Positions 8,926-18,300 are shown, numbered from the stretch's first letter. The stretch: DNA of 64,000 bases from Nostoc paludosum FACHB-159 (GCF_014698835.1 NZ_JACJTU010000027.1:52219-116218), one strand, 5' to 3'. Notes: generated from the sequence alone by a model not told the origin. Numbers and translations: made by a program.

Positions 8926-8981
8926 AGTGAACAGTTATCAGTATAGATGTTGATTTATTAATAGCTGAATGACTGTTCACT
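8926..8981. repeat. Inverted repeat downstream of the ferredoxin gene
   Basis: AGTGAACAGT at 8926-8935 and ACTGTTCACT at 8972-8981 are perfect inverted copies with a 36-bp spacer. The same core recurs near 19765-19782 and 55819-55830, so it is a dispersed intergenic motif rather than a gene-specific site. Confidence 0.6.
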
Positions 8982-9072
8982 ACCATGATTACAAAAACTG
9001 GAAAATCATATAACTATTTCATAGCACCTGATAAGCTATTCTATAAACTAAAAATCAACAGGATTTAGCGCC

Positions 9073-9252
9073 ATGACAACTCATTTTATTACCGCAGAAA
9101 TCGACCTGCAAGAAACTCCCGCAGAATTACTCAAAGAAATTGAAACAGAGTTAAAAAAACAAGGCGAACCCCTGCGTTGGGCGGTTACCTCTGTAGACGT
9201 TACCCAGCAAAAGGCTACAGTTGAAGCCGTTGTCACCACAGTTGAGAGTTAG
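9073..9252 (+). CDS. Small conserved-looking hypothetical protein
   Basis: 59 residues from the ATG at 9073 to a TAG at 9250-9252. It is predicted to form a helix (TPAELLKEIETELKKQGEP), then beta strands (LRWAVTSVDVTQQKATVEAVVTT). The composition is that of a folded small protein rather than a chance frame. It lies between the ferredoxin and the DUF3326 gene on the same strand. Function unknown. Confidence 0.65.
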   Translation: MTTHFITAEIDLQETPAELLKEIETELKKQGEPLRWAVTSVDVTQQKATVEAVVTTVES

Positions 9253-9319
9253 AGTCGGGCATAGGGGATGGGGCATGGGGCATGGGAGCAGAAAAGAAAA
9301 TTCTTAACTCCTAACTTTC

Positions 9320-9347
9320 AATGCCCAATGCCCAATGCCCAATGCCC
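9320..9347 (+). repeat. Heptamer tandem repeat (AATGCCC x4)
   Basis: Four exact copies of AATGCCC end seven bases before the likely ATG of the DUF3326 gene. A related inverse-sense stretch with GGGGCAT units lies at 9258-9289, so the two could pair in RNA. Confidence 0.9.
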
Positions 9348-9353
9348 ATAATT

Positions 9354-10421
9354 ATGCATTCATACACTGCTATTTTAATAATACCAACCGGCGTTGGGGC
9401 TGCCATTGGCGGTTACGCTGGTGATGCTTTGCCTGTTGCCAAACTTATAGCACAGGTTTGCGATCGCCTGATTACTCACCCTAATGTCCTCAATGGCGCG
9501 AATTTGTACTGGAATCTCCCCAATGCTTTCTACGTTGAAGGTTTCGGACTTGACAAATTCGCCGCTGGTTCCTGGGGTTTGCGTCCAGTGCGGAATAACA
9601 AAATAGGTTTGCTTTTAGACCAAGGTATTGAGCCAGAGTTACGGCTAAGACACCTACAAGCAGCAGACGCAGCTAGAGCTACCCTGGGATTGACTTTAAC
9701 AGATTATGTCATTACAGATGCACCATTAAATGTAGAATTACGGACTACGACATCGGGTGCAAGTTGGGGGACAATTGGTAACCCCGATAGCTTGTTAAGG
9801 GCAGCGGAGATACTGATAAAAAAAGCTGGGGCAGAAGCGATCGCAGTTGTAGCCCGTTTCCCCGATGATATGGATGAGGAAGCATTACAGAAATACCGCC
9901 AGGGTGAAGGAGTTGATTCTCTAGCGGGTGCAGAAGCCGTAATTAGCCACTTAGTTGTGCGAACCTTTCAAATTCCTTGCGCCCATTCACCTGCCCTTGC
10001 CAGCACCCCACTAGAACCAGACTTATCACCACGTTCTGCTGCTGAGGAATTGGGTTACACATTTTTACCGTGTGTTCTTGTAGGTTTAAGTCGTGCCCCA
10101 CAATTTATCGTTGAGAGAAAAGCGATAGCATTAGAGCAAGAGGATATTTGGGCTGATAGAGTAGATGCTGCCATTGTACCTGCAAATGCCTGTGGTAGTA
10201 GCGCTTTACTGAGTTTAAGCCAAACACCATGCCAAATAATTACAGTAGAAGAAAATAAAACTGTCATAAAAGTTCCTCCCCAACCGTTAGGAATCAAATC
10301 CATACAGGTAAACTCATATTTAGAGGCAGTAGGCGTTTTAGTAGCCCATAAAGCAGGCATCGATCCCTATGTTCTCCGTCCCAAATTATCCTCTTTGCAA
10401 CCAGTAGTCATTAGTCATTAG
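9354..10421 (+). CDS. DUF3326 domain protein
   Basis: 355 residues from the ATG at 9354. The longer frame from 9321 would translate the heptamer repeat and is rejected. The N-terminal YTAILIIPTGVGAAIGGYAGDALP is the DUF3326 signature, and the domain covers almost the whole protein. It is conserved in cyanobacteria and chloroplast-bearing lineages with unknown function. Glycine-rich loops hint at an enzyme, but no catalytic motif can be named. It ends just before another heptamer array, followed by a CPBP protease gene. Confidence 0.85.
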   Translation: MHSYTAILIIPTGVGAAIGGYAGDALPVAKLIAQVCDRLITHPNVLNGANLYWNLPNAFYVEGFGLDKFAAGSWGLRPVRNNKIGLLLDQGIEPELRLRHLQAADAARATLGLTLTDYVITDAPLNVELRTTTSGASWGTIGNPDSLLRAAEILIKKAGAEAIAVVARFPDDMDEEALQKYRQGEGVDSLAGAEAVISHLVVRTFQIPCAHSPALASTPLEPDLSPRSAAEELGYTFLPCVLVGLSRAPQFIVERKAIALEQEDIWADRVDAAIVPANACGSSALLSLSQTPCQIITVEENKTVIKVPPQPLGIKSIQVNSYLEAVGVLVAHKAGIDPYVLRPKLSSLQPVVISH

Positions 10422-10442
10422 TCATTTGTGAATAACCAATAG

Positions 10443-10519
10443 CCCAATGCCCCATGCCCCATGCCCCATGCCCCATGCCCCATGCCCCATGCCCAATGCC
10501 CCATGCCCAATGCCCCATT
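10443..10519 (+). repeat. Heptamer tandem repeat, 11 units
   Basis: Eleven consecutive 7-bp units, mostly CCCCATG with three CCCAATG variants and a CCCCATT end unit. It ends 12 bases before the GTG start of the CPBP gene and so lies in its leader. Confidence 0.95.
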
Positions 10520-10531
10520 TTCTAAAAACCC

Positions 10532-11128
10532 GTGATTGAAGAACAAAAGCAAGAACCAGAAATTCCATATCTGACGCGCATCCAAGTACTTGTAGCGATG
10601 GGAGTGACTGCAATTATTTTGTTTATAGTCGCCAAACTATCGTTGTACTTTGGCAACTTTTCGCTATTTTCCTGGAATTTAAACGAAAAGGATTTGCTGT
10701 TGGGTGTAGGATTGGGATTTGCTATTACCGCATTAAGTGGCTTAACTTATCGCCTTTGGACTTCCTACCGTAAAAGTGCAGATTTTTATCTAGAAGTGAT
10801 ATTAAAGCCTTTAGCCTTACCAGACTTAATTTGGTTAGGGTTGCTACCAGGTTTGAGTGAAGAATTATTATTTCGGGGCGTGATGCTGCCAGCTTTAGGT
10901 TTAGACGATTTAGCTGTTATTGTATCTAGTCTTTGCTTTGGCGTCTTGCATCTGAGTGGTTCTCAACAATGGCCTTATGTAGTTTGGGCAACGATTGTCG
11001 GGATGATATTAGGATATAGCGCCTTGCTCAGTGGCAACTTATTAGTGCCCATCACTGCTCATATTATGACGAATTGGATTTCTAGTTATATGTGGAAAAT
11101 TTGGCAATTGTCAAAAAGTCAAAAATAA
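10532..11128 (+). CDS. CPBP family intramembrane metalloprotease
   Basis: 198 residues from a GTG start. Several hydrophobic helices (residues about 18-40, 55-75, 98-108, 125-140, 148-165) place it in a membrane. The conserved motifs are present: EExxxR (E110, E111, R115), FxxxH ending at H140, and HxxxN (H177, N181), the expected active site of CAAX-protease/bacteriocin-processing (Abi) glutamic/metallo proteases. Substrate unknown. No linked bacteriocin gene is seen, so a housekeeping membrane role is as likely. Confidence 0.9.
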   Translation: MIEEQKQEPEIPYLTRIQVLVAMGVTAIILFIVAKLSLYFGNFSLFSWNLNEKDLLLGVGLGFAITALSGLTYRLWTSYRKSADFYLEVILKPLALPDLIWLGLLPGLSEELLFRGVMLPALGLDDLAVIVSSLCFGVLHLSGSQQWPYVVWATIVGMILGYSALLSGNLLVPITAHIMTNWISSYMWKIWQLSKSQK

Positions 11129-11221
11129 GAGGTTGCTAAATTGAGGTACAGGAATTTTTGTTTTTAAACGCAAAGTGGCGCAGAGTCAAGCGCAAAGTTA
11201 CGCAGAGGTTTGCGTAATTCT

Positions 11222-11872
11222 TTATTTGATTGAGTGTACTTCATTTGCTAAGGCGATCGCCATTGGTAAAATGCGATGTTCTTGAATTTGAATTCTGGCG
11301 TGCAGTGTTTCTGGCGTATCATCCGGCAGCACTGGTACTGCGGCTTGCATCAATATGGGGCCGCTATCCATTTCTAAACAAGCGATATGTACAGTACAGC
11401 CAGTGATTTTTACTCCAGATGCTAAAGCTTGCTCTACAGCATTAATTCCTTTAAAACTAGGCAACAAACTCGGATGTATATTAATAATCTTGTTAGGAAA
11501 AGCATCAATAAATACTGATGTCAACAGTCGCATCCAGCCTGCCATAATTACCCATTCGACATCATAGCGCCGTAATGTCTGCACAATTTTTTCATCAAAC
11601 TTTTCTCGGCTTTTGTAGTCGCGGTGATTCAACAACACAGCTTCTACTCCTCGATTTGCTGCTCTGAGTGCTGCTTTAGCCGTCGGATTATTATAAATCA
11701 AAACCTGAATTTTGGCATTTAGGTGTCCATCTTCGATCGCTTGGGCAACTACATCAAAATTGCTGCCATTGCCAGAAGCCATAACTCCGAGTTTTAAAGG
11801 AGTATCTTGTTGGGAGACGTTGTTAACGCTAGGAGAAACCAAGCTAGGGGTACAATCAGGGCTAAGGGTCAT
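11222..11872 (-). CDS. purN: Phosphoribosylglycinamide formyltransferase
   Basis: 216 residues from the ATG at 11872. A start at 11908 would overlap the divergent gene by 19 bp and add a hydrophobic leader not expected of PurN. The formyl-THF binding GVMASGNGSNF motif and the INIHPSLLPSFKG motif with catalytic Asn and His are present, with the later catalytic Asp in MDSGPI. It performs the third step of purine synthesis in the cytoplasm. It is divergently arranged with a sugar-permease gene. Confidence 0.94.
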   Translation of the reverse strand: MTLSPDCTPSLVSPSVNNVSQQDTPLKLGVMASGNGSNFDVVAQAIEDGHLNAKIQVLIYNNPTAKAALRAANRGVEAVLLNHRDYKSREKFDEKIVQTLRRYDVEWVIMAGWMRLLTSVFIDAFPNKIINIHPSLLPSFKGINAVEQALASGVKITGCTVHIACLEMDSGPILMQAAVPVLPDDTPETLHARIQIQEHRILPMAIALANEVHSIK

Positions 11873-11889
11873 AACAGCAAAAAAGGAAA

Positions 11890-12777
11890 ATGATAATGCC
11901 AAAAACATATAGTAAGTCTTGGTTGGATAATGATACAGCGGCTGCTTGGATTTTTCTCACACCAGCACTAATTTTATTAAGCGTTTTTATTATTTGGCCC
12001 ATAGCCTATTTGTTTTACCTCAGTTTCACCGCTGGCAGTTTCACGTCAAAGGGTATTTATTGGATAGGGTTAAAAAACTATTGGCGCTTGTTATTGAACT
12101 CTGACTTCTGGCAAGTTATTACTAACACCATTTATTTTACTGTTGCCACCATTATTCCCAGTTTAATTATCCCTTTGGGATTAGCAGTGCTATTAAATCG
12201 CTCCTTGGCTTTGCGGGGAATCTTGCGGAGTGCTTATTTTTTACCTTCAATTATTTCTCTTGTAGCTGCTGGCTTAGGATTTCGCTGGCTGTTTCAAACA
12301 ACAGGGCCAGTAAACGGACTTTTAAATTTTTTTGGTATTCCGGCCGTATCTTGGCTAGGAGATACATTTTGGGCAATGCCAGTACTGATTTTAATGAGTA
12401 TTTGGAAACAAATCGGCTTCAATATGGTGGTATTTTTAGCTGGGCTGCAAGCAATTCCCCCCAGCCGTTATGAAGCAGCAGATTTAGATGGTGCAAATGC
12501 TTGGCAACAATTTTGGCATATTACATTACCTGGATTACGCCCCACAGTTATATTTGTCACAATCACCACCGCCATTTTTACATTGCGGAGTTTTGAACAA
12601 GTTTATGTAATAACTGGCGGCGGCCCATTGAATTCGACTAATTTGCTGGTTTATTACATTTATCAAGAAGCCTTTGCTCAATTTGATTTTGGTTATGCTG
12701 CCGCCGCCGCAACGGTGTTGTTAGCAGTGACTTTAGTACTAGTGTATTTACAATTACAAACTTGGGGAGAGGAGTAA
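11890..12777 (+). CDS. Sugar ABC transporter permease, MalF/UgpA type
   Basis: 295 residues with six membrane segments and the EAA loop EAADLDGANAWQQFWHITLPG near residue 200 that docks to the ATPase. This is the MalF/LacF/UgpA inner-membrane subunit of a CUT1 sugar or glycerol-phosphate importer. The usual MalG-type permease, binding protein and ATPase are absent from the neighbourhood, so partners must be encoded elsewhere. The start could also be the ATG at 11896. It is divergent from purN with only 17 bp between the chosen starts. Confidence 0.9.
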   Translation: MIMPKTYSKSWLDNDTAAAWIFLTPALILLSVFIIWPIAYLFYLSFTAGSFTSKGIYWIGLKNYWRLLLNSDFWQVITNTIYFTVATIIPSLIIPLGLAVLLNRSLALRGILRSAYFLPSIISLVAAGLGFRWLFQTTGPVNGLLNFFGIPAVSWLGDTFWAMPVLILMSIWKQIGFNMVVFLAGLQAIPPSRYEAADLDGANAWQQFWHITLPGLRPTVIFVTITTAIFTLRSFEQVYVITGGGPLNSTNLLVYYIYQEAFAQFDFGYAAAAATVLLAVTLVLVYLQLQTWGEE

Positions 12778-13008
12778 TACCAATTCAAAATTAAGAAGCT
12801 GAATTCTAACGTATCAATATTTCCTGACTTATGTCAGCATATTTTGTTTTAAAAAAAACTTTTAGAGCGTATTTTCACGTTATTGACGATTTTTTCGGAA
12901 TTTCTTCTTGATTATCGATCGCTTTTATCGACCTTTGAGGTGTACTCTCAATATACAGTAACTCTCGCGATCGCCTTTTGAGATAAGTTATACCCAGAGG
13001 TGAATACT

Positions 13009-13668
13009 ATGAAAAATTATGCTGACAAGCAGGAATTGATCTTAAATCAAATCACAAATAAATCTTTTGGGCGTCACAATTTCAGTGGATATGATTTGAG
13101 TGAAATTGACCTAAAAGGACTGGATTTAAGTGGATTTAACTTCATAGGAGCAGATTTGCGTGGTACTAATCTATCTGGTTCTACACTCACCCGTTCCAAT
13201 TTAAGTGGCGCGAATTTGATGGAAGCTAATTTATGCGAAGCAAATTTGTACGAAGCCTCTTTATGTGAAGCTAATTTAAATAATGCCGACTTAAGACAAG
13301 CAAATTTGTGTGGAAGTTTTTTATGGCGAGTGAAATTAATAGGTAGTAACCTTTGGGGTACTTCTTTATGTGCTGCGGATTTAAGTGAAGCAGACCTAAC
13401 CGAAGCCAAATTAATTGAAGCATCCTTAATTGAAGCTAATTTAGTTAGAGCAAATCTCACAAAAGCAAAGCTATGCGGAGCAATATTGCTAGAAACTAAT
13501 TTAACTGAAGCTAATTTAACTAGTGCCGACTTGACATGGGCAAACTTAACTAAAGCAAACTTAAGTAAAGCAAACCTTTACCAGACAAACCTGATTTATG
13601 CAAAATTACGAGATACGATCATGCCTGATGGTACAATTAAAGAACCTCAGATAGTTATTAGTTATTAA
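13009..13668 (+). CDS. Pentapeptide repeat protein
   Basis: 219 residues from the ATG at 13009; AGAGG at 12996-13000 gives an 8-base spacing, better than the GTG at 13000. From about residue 25 to 205 the sequence is continuous A(D/N)LXX pentapeptides (for example ANLMEANLCEANLYEASL), which fold as a right-handed quadrilateral beta helix. The N-terminal 25 residues are unrelated, and there is no signal peptide or extra domain. Role unknown; such proteins are numerous in cyanobacteria. Confidence 0.93.
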   Translation: MKNYADKQELILNQITNKSFGRHNFSGYDLSEIDLKGLDLSGFNFIGADLRGTNLSGSTLTRSNLSGANLMEANLCEANLYEASLCEANLNNADLRQANLCGSFLWRVKLIGSNLWGTSLCAADLSEADLTEAKLIEASLIEANLVRANLTKAKLCGAILLETNLTEANLTSADLTWANLTKANLSKANLYQTNLIYAKLRDTIMPDGTIKEPQIVISY

Positions 13669-13748
13669 TGTGAATTACTTAGTCATTAATCATTAGTAAT
13701 TGACCATCTATCGTTAGTTATTCTTTTCTTTCTCACAATGCCTATCAA

Positions 13749-14822
13749 CTAGGAACCAGTAACGACACCAGCACAAATGCGATCGCGCCCTTGGTGTTTA
13801 GCCGTATAAAGTGCTTTGTCAGCTGCTTCAATTAAATGTTCCGGTGATAATTTTGAATTTGGCACAATGCTGACAAAGCCTATGCTTACAGTGACATAAT
13901 TACTTATACTAGATTTAGCATGAGGAATTGCTAAATTGCGTACTGCTTCTAAAATTTTTTGAGCTATATAAATTGCTCCTTGATGTCTCGTGTTAGGAAG
14001 AATCACCACAAATTCTTCTCCACCGTAACGAGCAACTAAATCGGCTGGACGTTGAACAACACTTTTTAGCGCACTTGCAACTCGTCGTAAACAATCATCA
14101 CCCATTAAATGACCGTAAGTGTCGTTATAGCGCTTAAAAAAATCGATATCTAACAAAATTAAAGATAAAGGTAAGCGATCGCGTTTTAGACGACGCCATT
14201 CAACATAGAAACACTCATCAAACCGGCGACGATTAGCTATTTGAGTCAAAGGATCTAGATTAACTAGTCTTTTTAGTTCCTCGTTAGTAGCTTGCATCTG
14301 CTCGTACAGTATTAATCGATGAACCGGGTCTACGTGATTCGGGCACTTAACGTATAACTTAGGAGCGGCCGGAATCACTGCATCCTTGATTTTCTGAAGT
14401 TCATTAATCAAAAATTGCTCGCGTTGATAGCGATTGAGTGCCGTTTGAATAGCAACGTAAAGTTCTTGTTCTTTAATAGGTTTGAGGATATAACCAAAAG
14501 GTAACGTCAGCATTGCTCGCTCTAACGTACTGTTGTCAGAATACCCAGTGACGTAGATGACGGGAATTTGCAGATGATTCCATATTTGCTCTGCTGCTTC
14601 AACACCATCCATCTCACTTTGCAAGCAAATATCCATCAAAACCAAGTTGGGGCGTAGCTTGGCTGCTTTCTCTATTGCTTCTTCAGCTGAATCGGCGATA
14701 TCGACTACTGCATATCCCAATGATTCTAAAATTTCCTGCAAATTGATAGCAAGAATATACTCATCTTCAACAACCAGGATTTCCACTAACTTGGTTTTGT
14801 CTATTTCCGATGAGTTGCCCAT
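13749..14822 (-). CDS. Response regulator diguanylate cyclase (REC-GGDEF)
   Basis: 357 residues. The receiver domain spans residues 12-130 with phospho-acceptor D64, T92 and K114. A linker with coiled-coil character (130-185) leads to a GGDEF domain (188-350). The active-site loop is GGEEF at 267-271, and an inhibitory RxxD site (RPAD, 258-261) lies five residues before it, so c-di-GMP synthesis with product inhibition is expected. No cognate histidine kinase is adjacent. Cytoplasmic. Links to fraCDE downstream are not evident. Confidence 0.95.
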   Translation of the reverse strand: MGNSSEIDKTKLVEILVVEDEYILAINLQEILESLGYAVVDIADSAEEAIEKAAKLRPNLVLMDICLQSEMDGVEAAEQIWNHLQIPVIYVTGYSDNSTLERAMLTLPFGYILKPIKEQELYVAIQTALNRYQREQFLINELQKIKDAVIPAAPKLYVKCPNHVDPVHRLILYEQMQATNEELKRLVNLDPLTQIANRRRFDECFYVEWRRLKRDRLPLSLILLDIDFFKRYNDTYGHLMGDDCLRRVASALKSVVQRPADLVARYGGEEFVVILPNTRHQGAIYIAQKILEAVRNLAIPHAKSSISNYVTVSIGFVSIVPNSKLSPEHLIEAADKALYTAKHQGRDRICAGVVTGS

Positions 14823-15075
14823 GCTGTTAATTTCCTGCTTTTTATGAAAATATAGTCAATACAGGCCAATCCATAATGTGCAGTATCAGTAATTTTAATT
14901 GCCAAACATAACAGTAACTATACTGGATAACCTGTTTATAAGTTAAAAAAATTATAGCGGTTGCCAATCAAATGACGTACAGAAATTTGTAGGAGTGCAA
15001 AGCTTTTCACCCCTACCTTGTACCTCACTAAAACGATAAATGCTAAAAAATTCCAGTATAAACTTAAAACACGCC

Positions 15076-15852
15076 CTAAAACTCGCGTTGTGAGAAGATA
15101 AAAATAGCGATCGCCAACAACATCGCACTGTACAGTAGGCCATAGCCAGCATTGGTAATCAGTATTGTTGTATCAGGTAGTGCTTGTAAACCATAAACAG
15201 CCTCATTTTTCAAATCTAATCGAGATAAATCTGGCAAAATAAGAAACAAAGCTTGAGTTAAACGTTCTATCCCAAGATTGCGACTAAGCCGGCCAAGTTG
15301 TACCAAATCTGGGGTAATATTTCCCATTAAATACACAGCAAATGTTAAAATAGTCGCCACCAGCGAAGCTGTAAAAACACCAAAAGCAATAGCCGCTGCG
15401 GTGATTAACGACAACTGCAAAAACAAGAAAATTGCCGCAATTAAAATACTCGTTGTTGGATGAGCAATATTACCAAATTGCAGAAATAACAGATAAATTG
15501 CTGTCATTGTAGCTATTAGCACACTTAGCACTGCGGATAACCCCAAATACTTACCAACAATAATTTCACTACGGCTAACAGGTTTGGCAATTAATACTAA
15601 GACAGTACGTTTTTCAATTTCTTTATTAACTAGCCCTGTACCAACAAATATCGTTACAATTAACCCGATCGCATTCATCGCTGCCATGCCAAAATCTAAA
15701 AATATTTTGTCTTCTGTAGCAGCTGCCAATTCAGGAAGGACGTTAAAAGCGGCGGCAAGTATTAAGGCATAAAAACCAATAATATATAGGATGCGATCGC
15801 GTATCACTTCCTGAAACACATTCTTAGCAAGTACAAAAATTTTGGTTGTCAT
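15076..15852 (-). CDS. fraE: Filament integrity ABC-2 type permease FraE
   Basis: 258 residues, matching FraE in size and type: an ABC-2 family membrane protein with about six helices and the conserved VNKEIEKRTVLVLIAKPVSRSEIIVGKYLG loop. In Anabaena, FraE is needed for filament integrity and heterocyst maturation. The assignment rests mainly on the order fraC-fraD-fraE on one strand with matching lengths. A 208-bp gap rich in short repeats separates it from fraD. No ATPase partner is nearby, as in the known operon. Confidence 0.85.
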   Translation of the reverse strand: MTTKIFVLAKNVFQEVIRDRILYIIGFYALILAAAFNVLPELAAATEDKIFLDFGMAAMNAIGLIVTIFVGTGLVNKEIEKRTVLVLIAKPVSRSEIIVGKYLGLSAVLSVLIATMTAIYLLFLQFGNIAHPTTSILIAAIFLFLQLSLITAAAIAFGVFTASLVATILTFAVYLMGNITPDLVQLGRLSRNLGIERLTQALFLILPDLSRLDLKNEAVYGLQALPDTTILITNAGYGLLYSAMLLAIAIFIFSQREF

Positions 15853-15924
15853 TAGTTATTAATCATTGGGCATTGGGCACTTGTACTGAGCGAAGCCGAG
15901 GTATTGGGCATGGAGCAAGCAGGA

Positions 15925-15960
15925 AGTGTGGGAGGTGTGGGAGGTGTGGGAGGTGTGGGA
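15925..15960 (+). repeat. 9-bp tandem repeat inside the fra operon
   Basis: Four units of the 9-mer (A/G)GTGTGGGA lie between fraD and fraE, followed by a complementary CCCCACACT-rich stretch at about 15987-16033. The two could form a long hairpin in the polycistronic RNA and affect fraE expression (inference). Confidence 0.8.
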
Positions 15961-16061
15961 GGATGTGGAAGCATTAATTCTCTTTCCCCCCACACTCCCC
16001 ACACTCCCCTATCTCCTCATTTCTCCCCACACTTCCCCATCTCTCCTCTGCTCCCCACTCT

Positions 16062-17069
16062 TCACTGCTGGGGAGGCGGCGAACCAGCAATAAATTTATT
16101 CAAGCGATCGCATTCAATTTCTCCAACTGTGATTTTATCCCCCGCTCTAATAGTTGCTGCAACTGGTTCAATTCGGCAAGATTTCTTTAAGTAATATCCC
16201 CGTGGATTAGAACTCGGCCCTATCCAGATACTTAGTAAATCTAATATATACCCAGACTTAGTATTAGATACACGCGGTTCAACAAGCCATAATTCTTTCT
16301 CTTCATATTTTCCCAGGTTTTTTTGAATTACTTTTCTACCCAAGCTTCCTACTCGCTGTTTTGCATCTAACAACCATTTTTCCACTTCCGACCAAGGTGT
16401 TTCTGCTATTTGTTCTTCTACTATTGGTTCAAGTTTATCTAAAATTAAAATTCCATTTGGTGGTGCCTTAGCTGGTTCTTCGTTTCTGACAACAAAGGTA
16501 CTAGTTTTAAAAGTATCTGCCTGCAAGCTAGGATATTCTTCTAACCAATTATCTACTACAAAATAAAACTGAAGCCAGCAGCTTAACAACATACTGCTAG
16601 CTACTAAAATTATGATTCTTTGGCGGTCTTCTGGCTTAGGAATTTGAGCTTTAGCATCTGTATCCGTGCCTTCAATAAATTCTGGTATTGCCGTAATTAA
16701 TGCTGAAATTGTCGGCCAAAAAACAATTGTTGTTGGTGTAACTACATCCTTTTGACTTCCAAATGCGAAAACACTAACTAAAAATCCAGTGATTACTGCT
16801 CCCACTGGCATAAAAGTCCCAGGAACTCTCAAAGGATCTTGTGTTGTATACCAAGCTGTACCAGAAATTAAAAACAGCCAACCAAAAAATGCAATTATAT
16901 CTTTTATATAACCTATAGCAAAATATGAAATTACCCAAGAGAAAACACTCAGATAAATAAATGTTTGCCAAGAATAAGCTTTGGGCGGAACTAATACTTT
17001 TCTAATCCCTGCGTAAAGCCCTTCAACAAATTTGAAAGCTCCAAATAAATCTTTAAGTAGCGTATTCAT
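16062..17069 (-). CDS. fraD: Septal filament-integrity protein FraD (DUF5357)
   Basis: 335 residues, close to the Anabaena FraD length. About five hydrophobic segments lie in the first 190 residues (starting at SWQTFIYLSVFSWVISYFAI), followed by a soluble, presumably periplasmic region (residues 190-335) with a coiled-coil-like stretch and a conserved C-terminal fold ending in IAGSPPPQQ. In Anabaena, FraD sits at intercellular septa and is required for septal junctions and molecular exchange between cells. It lies 58 bp after fraC. The final residues run into repeat DNA. Confidence 0.87.
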   Translation of the reverse strand: MNTLLKDLFGAFKFVEGLYAGIRKVLVPPKAYSWQTFIYLSVFSWVISYFAIGYIKDIIAFFGWLFLISGTAWYTTQDPLRVPGTFMPVGAVITGFLVSVFAFGSQKDVVTPTTIVFWPTISALITAIPEFIEGTDTDAKAQIPKPEDRQRIIILVASSMLLSCWLQFYFVVDNWLEEYPSLQADTFKTSTFVVRNEEPAKAPPNGILILDKLEPIVEEQIAETPWSEVEKWLLDAKQRVGSLGRKVIQKNLGKYEEKELWLVEPRVSNTKSGYILDLLSIWIGPSSNPRGYYLKKSCRIEPVAATIRAGDKITVGEIECDRLNKFIAGSPPPQQ

Positions 17070-17128
17070 ATTTCTCTCTACACCTAATTAATCACTGGCC
17101 TTCCTAATGAATAAAACAATTATTTTTC

Positions 17129-17671
17129 CTACTTTGAACGAAGCAGTAAAATAGCGGTTATGACGCTATAGCTCAGAGAATTTCCTATTAATACAGTAGT
17201 AACTACGTTCGTATTTTGCAATTTGAGACTGCTAAAACCGCGCCATCTCTGTCTCTGGGATACTTGAATTTCCTCTTCTTTTTTCGCAAATGGTTCCTTC
17301 ACCAAAGAGAAAAGTAACGCCTTCAAAAGGAAAAATTTAACTATAAAAGTAGCAAAGAAAATTATAAAAGCAGTTACAATTAGTAGAGTCTGTGTACCAG
17401 ATGATTTAAAATTATTAAAAAACAGATAATTAATTAATTCTGATTTAATCTGTATTGGCAACAATGGTTCTGAAGCAAAAAATACAGACCAACCAATAAC
17501 ACTAGAAAATAAATTAATAGAAATGGCATAATAAGTGCTAGTTTTTTTATCAAATTTTAGGCGTTTGTGTAAAACATACGCTTCGATTGGGATGGCAATC
17601 AGTACAAATAAAAAGTCAAATAGAATTCCACCAATGGGAAAAATCCTCGGAAGCATCCAATTTTCAGGCAT
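17129..17671 (-). CDS. fraC: Septal filament-integrity protein FraC
   Basis: 180 residues, essentially the length of Anabaena FraC, with three to four membrane helices (about 12-32, 47-66, 95-118 and 158-176). It is the first gene of a fraC-fraD-fraE operon. FraC works with FraD at septa to keep filaments intact and allow cell-cell transfer. Primary-sequence motifs are few, so the call depends on length, topology and gene order. Confidence 0.83.
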   Translation of the reverse strand: MPENWMLPRIFPIGGILFDFLFVLIAIPIEAYVLHKRLKFDKKTSTYYAISINLFSSVIGWSVFFASEPLLPIQIKSELINYLFFNNFKSSGTQTLLIVTAFIIFFATFIVKFFLLKALLFSLVKEPFAKKEEEIQVSQRQRWRGFSSLKLQNTNVVTTVLIGNSLSYSVITAILLLRSK

Positions 17672-18300
17672 AAAAAGTCAATGGTAAGGGTTAACTGTAG
17701 AGAGTATAACCGGGATAGCGATGGTGATGGGGGAAATTGTAGGGGAGATCAGGGGGATGGGGAGATGGCGGGATGGGGAGACTTGTACTGAGCGGAGCCG
17801 TTGGCGCAGCCTCTCGTAGAGAAGTATGGGGAGAGAAAAGGGCAAGGAGAATAATTGTTAACTCCTAACTCCTCAGTCAACACCCCAATACTGAGCGATC
17901 GCTTTGCAATACTTAATATTTGAAACACTAATAATTCGTTTATCATGCAATTGTGATTTCCAGTACATCTTTTTTTGTGTGTATTCTGTAAACTGTATCT
18001 GATGAGTCAAATTCCTATAGAAATTTATGGTGGTTCGACCGCCAAGCAGTAGCATCCCTAGTTCTGCTGTGGTATCAACCAGACATACAGTTCCGTCATT
18101 TCATTCCTTGTAGAGCAGTTAGCAAGCTTCTACAAGCAATTTTGGTTGTTGCTAGAGCATTCCATCATTAGATTCAGTGTCTTTTCATATCTGCTTTAGA
18201 CTACCCTGACGCAGACATGAAAACTCATTAGGTATACACAAATCAGCGATACCGACCGTAGAGCTTGCGCTAAGGCACTAGTAAAAAACAGTAAAAGATT
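17672..18300. other. Intergenic region between divergent fraC and the monooxygenase gene
   Basis: 629 bp holding the promoters of both directions. From 17720 to 17880 it is made of dispersed repeat motifs (GGGGGAT/GGGGAGAT-like, and a TGAGCGGAGCCGTTGGCGCAG segment near 17788). Beyond 17900 it is AT-rich with no convincing ORF; two small frames on the minus strand mostly translate repeats. No clear regulator site was identified. Confidence 0.6.

Noticed and set aside
10422..10613. Minus-strand ORF across the heptamer array
   Set aside because: It translates the repeat (GHGAWGMGHG pattern) and has no independent gene features.
13074..13460. Minus-strand ORF opposite the pentapeptide gene
   Set aside because: It mirrors the codon periodicity of the pentapeptide repeats; a shadow frame with skewed composition.
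15904..16194. Plus-strand ORF between fraE and fraD
   Set aside because: It is Gly/Pro/His low-complexity from tandem repeats and overlaps fraD on the other strand.
17749..18055. Two small minus-strand ORFs upstream of the monooxygenase gene
   Set aside because: They mostly translate dispersed repeat DNA, with no ribosome site and no recognised sequence.
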